Source: Coralliovum pocilloporae (GTDB lineage Bacteria > Pseudomonadota > Alphaproteobacteria > Rhizobiales > Cohaesibacteraceae). Taken from it: 64,000 bases of DNA. Positions 61,296-64,000 of the stretch are shown one piece after another; position 1 is the first letter of the stretch, and the number at the start of each line of letters is the position of its first letter. A model generated the notes under the pieces. The model did no database searches. It was not told the DNA's origin and worked only from the letters and a program-made list of their open reading frames with translations. Both the position numbers and the translations under genes were made by a program. The stretch spans positions 3,817,501 through 3,881,500 of the forward strand of contig NZ_CP132542.1 of NCBI RefSeq assembly GCF_030845175.1, read 5' to 3'.

Positions 61296-64000
61296 CTAGA
61301 AATGCACCGACCGTGAATTGGCGGATTTTTCCAGTGAGGGGGCGAATTTTGTGAGGTCTATGCCGTCTACGGCTGACTTGTATTCGTCCATGTTCGGGGT
61401 TCTGCCGAGAATGGCGGAGAGGACGACAACCGGGGTTGAGGCCAGAAGGGACTCGCCTTTCTTGTCGGCTGAATCTTCCACCACGCGGCCCTGGAACAGG
61501 CGGGTGGATGTGGCCAGAACCGTATCGCCCTTTTCTGCCTTTTCCTGGTTGCCCATGCAGAGGCTGCAGCCCGGACGTTCCAGATAGAGCACGTTTTCAT
61601 ATTCGGTGCGGGCTGTGTTTTTCGGCTTCAGATCATCGAACTCGAAGCCCGAATATTTCTGCAGGATTTCCCAGTCGCCTTCGTCCTTCAGCTCATCAAT
61701 GATGTTGTAGGTCGGGGCGGCCACTACCAGCGGCGCGTTGAACTCCACCTTGCCGGTTTTCTTTTCCAGATTGCGCAGCATCTGGGCGACGATTTTCATG
61801 TCGCCCTTGTGCACCATGCAGGAGCCGACAAAGCCCAGATCCACCTGCTTTTCACCCCTGTAGAAGGAGACAGGGCGGATCGTGTCATGGGTGTAGCGCC
61901 TGGAGACATCCGCGTTGTTGACGTCCGGGTCGGCAATCATCGGCTCGTCGATCTCGTCCAGATCAACCACCACTTCCGCGAAATATTTGGCGTTGGCGTC
62001 CGGCGACAGGGCCGGTTTCTCGCCGGAGCGGATTTCGGCAATGCGCTTGTCGGCCTTCTCGATCAGGCCATGCAGGGTGCGGGCCGGATTTTCCATGCCC
62101 TTGTCGATCATGATCTGGATGCGGCTCTTGGCGATTTCGAGCGATTCAATCAGCGTCTCGTCTTCCGAGATACAGATGGAGGCCTTGGCCTTCATCTCTG
62201 CGGTCCAGTCAGTGAAGGTGAAGGCCTGGTCGGCCAGCAGCGTGCCGATGTGCACCTCGATGATCCGGCCCTGGAAAACATTGTCGCCGAACTGCTTCAG
62301 CATCTGGGCCTGGGTGGCATGCACCACATCACGGAAATCCATGTGATCCTTCATGGTGCCCTTGAAGGTGACCTTGACGGATTCAGGGATGGGCATGGTG
62401 GCTTCGCCTGTGGCCAGCGCCAGGGCCACGGTGCCGGAATCAGCCCCGAAGGCAACACCCTTCGACATGCGGGTGTGGGAATCGCCGCCAATGATGATGG
62501 CCCAGTCATCCACGGTGATATCGTTCAGCACCTTGTGGATCACGTCTGTCATGGAATGATAGACGCCTTTCGGATCACGGGCGGTGATGAGACCAAAACG
62601 GTTCATGAAACCCATCAGCTTGGGGATGTTGGCCTGTGCCTTCACATCCCACACAGACGCCGTGTGGCAGCCGGACTGATAGGCGCCATCCACCGTGGGC
62701 GAGATGACGGTCGCAGCCATGGCCTCAAGCTCCTGGGAGGTCATCAGGCCGGTCGTATCCTGGGAGCCGACAATGTTCACCTTGACCCGCACATCGGAAC
62801 CCGCATGCAGCGCACTGTCGCCGGAGATGCCAACCGCATTGGCGTTGAAAATCTTCTCAACGGCGGTCAGGCCCTGCCCGTCGTGGGAGATTTCCTTTGA
62901 CGGAGCAAAGACCGGCTCAACAGCCACGCCCAGGGCCTGGGCGGCAAAGCTCTGCAGCTTCTTGCCGAAGACAACGGCATAAGAGCCGCCCGCCTTCATG
63001 AATTCCACCTTCTGCGGGGTAAAGGCAGAGGCCACATCCACCAGCTCTTCGTCACCGGCCTCGTTATAGAGCTTCTTCTCTTTGGTGTTGATGGTCAGAA
63101 CGGTTCCCGTCTCGACGGAATATTTCTGTTCGAGAACCGGGCTGTCATCATTGTTGAGAATAGGCTTGCCATCCGGGCCCAGCTTTTTGACCCAGTTTTT
63201 CAGGTCAATGCCAATGCCGCCTGTCACCCCGACCGTGGTCAGGAAGATGGGAGAGATGCCGTTTGTTCCGGCAACAACCGGGGCAATATTGACGAACGGC
63301 ACATAGGGGCTGGCCTGCTTGCCAGTCCACAGCGCCACATTGTTGACGCCGGACATGCGGGAGGACCCCACACCCATGGTGCCCTTTTCGGCAATCAGCA
63401 TCACGCGCTTGTCCGGATGCTGGGCCTGCAGGGCGCGGATGTCATCCTGCGCCTGTTCAGAAATCAGGCACTTGCCGTGCAGCTCGCGGTCGGCACGGGA
63501 ATGGGCCTGGTTGCCAGGAGACAGAAGGTCGGTGGAGATATCACCTTCGGCAGCGATATAGGTCACCACCTTGATCTCTTCGTCAACGTCCGGCAGCTTG
63601 GTGAAGAACTCGGCCTTTGCGTAGCTCTGAAGAATATCCCTGGCCACTGCATTGCCGTCCGCATTGGCCTGGGCCAGACGGTCAGTATCGGCTTCATAGA
63701 GGAAGACCTGGGTCTTCAGAACGTCGGCCGCGCCCGCGGCAATGGTCGTATCGTCACCCAGTGCCAGATCCAGCAGAACCTCAACGGACGGGCCGCCCTT
63801 CATGTGGGACAGCAGCTCGAACGCGAACGCGCGAGAGATTTCTTCGACCGACACAGCGCCCAGAATGATGTCCTTCAGGAAGAAGGCCTTCTCGCGGGCG
63901 GCGCTGGTGGTGCCTGGCAGGGTGTTGTAGATCAAGAAGTCGAGAGACGCCTTTCTGTGCTCGCTATCCAGATCTTTAATCTGCGAGATGATCTCTCTCA
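61296..64000 (-). CDS. acnB: aconitate hydratase B / 2-methylisocitrate dehydratase (5' end missing)
   Basis: AcnB interconverts citrate and isocitrate in the TCA cycle and can use 2-methyl-cis-aconitate. About 901 codons are visible, and the frame stays open to the right edge (ISQIKDLDSEHRKASLDFLI before the first visible TTG), so only a short N-terminus is outside. The 4Fe-4S ligands are expected at SGCHTASVWD (about residue 400 of the visible part) and at the CSLCMGNQEKAEKG motif near the C-terminus, whose Cys-x-x-Cys is intact. The HEAT-like N-terminal domain of the AcnB type is present (AAGAADVLKTQVFLYEADTD). It ends at a strong terminator. Confidence 0.95.
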   Translation of the reverse strand, partial: REIISQIKDLDSEHRKASLDFLIYNTLPGTTSAAREKAFFLKDIILGAVSVEEISRAFAFELLSHMKGGPSVEVLLDLALGDDTTIAAGAADVLKTQVFLYEADTDRLAQANADGNAVARDILQSYAKAEFFTKLPDVDEEIKVVTYIAAEGDISTDLLSPGNQAHSRADRELHGKCLISEQAQDDIRALQAQHPDKRVMLIAEKGTMGVGSSRMSGVNNVALWTGKQASPYVPFVNIAPVVAGTNGISPIFLTTVGVTGGIGIDLKNWVKKLGPDGKPILNNDDSPVLEQKYSVETGTVLTINTKEKKLYNEAGDEELVDVASAFTPQKVEFMKAGGSYAVVFGKKLQSFAAQALGVAVEPVFAPSKEISHDGQGLTAVEKIFNANAVGISGDSALHAGSDVRVKVNIVGSQDTTGLMTSQELEAMAATVISPTVDGAYQSGCHTASVWDVKAQANIPKLMGFMNRFGLITARDPKGVYHSMTDVIHKVLNDITVDDWAIIIGGDSHTRMSKGVAFGADSGTVALALATGEATMPIPESVKVTFKGTMKDHMDFRDVVHATQAQMLKQFGDNVFQGRIIEVHIGTLLADQAFTFTDWTAEMKAKASICISEDETLIESLEIAKSRIQIMIDKGMENPARTLHGLIEKADKRIAEIRSGEKPALSPDANAKYFAEVVVDLDEIDEPMIADPDVNNADVSRRYTHDTIRPVSFYRGEKQVDLGFVGSCMVHKGDMKIVAQMLRNLEKKTGKVEFNAPLVVAAPTYNIIDELKDEGDWEILQKYSGFEFDDLKPKNTARTEYENVLYLERPGCSLCMGNQEKAEKGDTVLATSTRLFQGRVVEDSADKKGESLLASTPVVVLSAILGRTPNMDEYKSAVDGIDLTKFAPSLEKSANSRSVHF

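Noticed and set aside
61809-62900. A 363-codon frame antisense to acnB.
   Set aside because: AcnB is clear on the minus strand. The antisense frame has a mirrored composition only.

Overview
The window comes from a large, fairly GC-rich alphaproteobacterial chromosome, probably of a marine heterotroph. The evidence is an Irr-type iron-control box (9813), palindromes that resemble the rhizobial RIME repeats (12603, 35932-36102), a complete beta-hydroxyaspartate cycle locus, a Na+-translocating NADH:quinone reductase operon (common in marine bacteria) and many pairs of a gene with a divergently read regulator. I see no rRNA, tRNA, CRISPR array, integrase or intact transposase.

Layout. 1-2400: the start of a branched-chain-amino-acid-type binding protein, a membrane protein, and a TetR regulator with two operator-like palindromes. 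2898-8747: nqrABCDEF, closed by a strong terminator. 9130-12591: a META-domain lipocalin-like protein, an iron-box-controlled DUF4856 secreted protein, and a sterol-desaturase-family enzyme. 12693-18515: a cobaltochelatase with an extreme His-rich tail, a MmgE/PrpD protein, an aminotransferase, and a LysR regulator divergent from a two-domain VOC protein. 18555-20830: an AT-rich island with an adenine-methyltransferase gene overlapping a ParB-fold gene. 21071-21307: four perfect inverted repeats ahead of a small membrane protein gene. 21696-23488: an SGNH-like and GSCFA gene pair.

23640-29092 is bhcR divergent from bhcABCD, the beta-hydroxyaspartate cycle that turns two glyoxylate into oxaloacetate. 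29112-36222 is a thiamin operon read leftwards: TPP riboswitch, thiD, thiO, thiS, thiG, thiE, thiY, tenA, thiZ, thiX. It has been invaded twice. A MITE sits between thiS and thiG and supplies the thiS stop codon, and RIME-like repeats sit between the riboswitch and thiD. 36417-40400 is a second AT-rich, patchy stretch with a HEPN-type gene (abortive-infection-like), a 2-oxoglutarate oxygenase, a HEAT-repeat gene and a gene remnant.

40420-53412 holds a P1 peptidase, three membrane proteins including a voltage-gated K+ channel, a LysR/acyl-CoA dehydrogenase/acyl-CoA ligase set, a DMT exporter with a frameshifted MocR regulator, and a LysR/quinone-reductase pair. 53441-59262 is a 2-oxobutyrate locus: acdR/acdS (ACC deaminase) beside mdeR/mdeA/mdeB (methionine gamma-lyase and an E1-type 2-oxoacid dehydrogenase). 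Both deaminating enzymes release 2-oxobutyrate, and MdeB should oxidise it. The window ends with two small membrane proteins, a cluster of six palindromic repeats and a truncated acnB.
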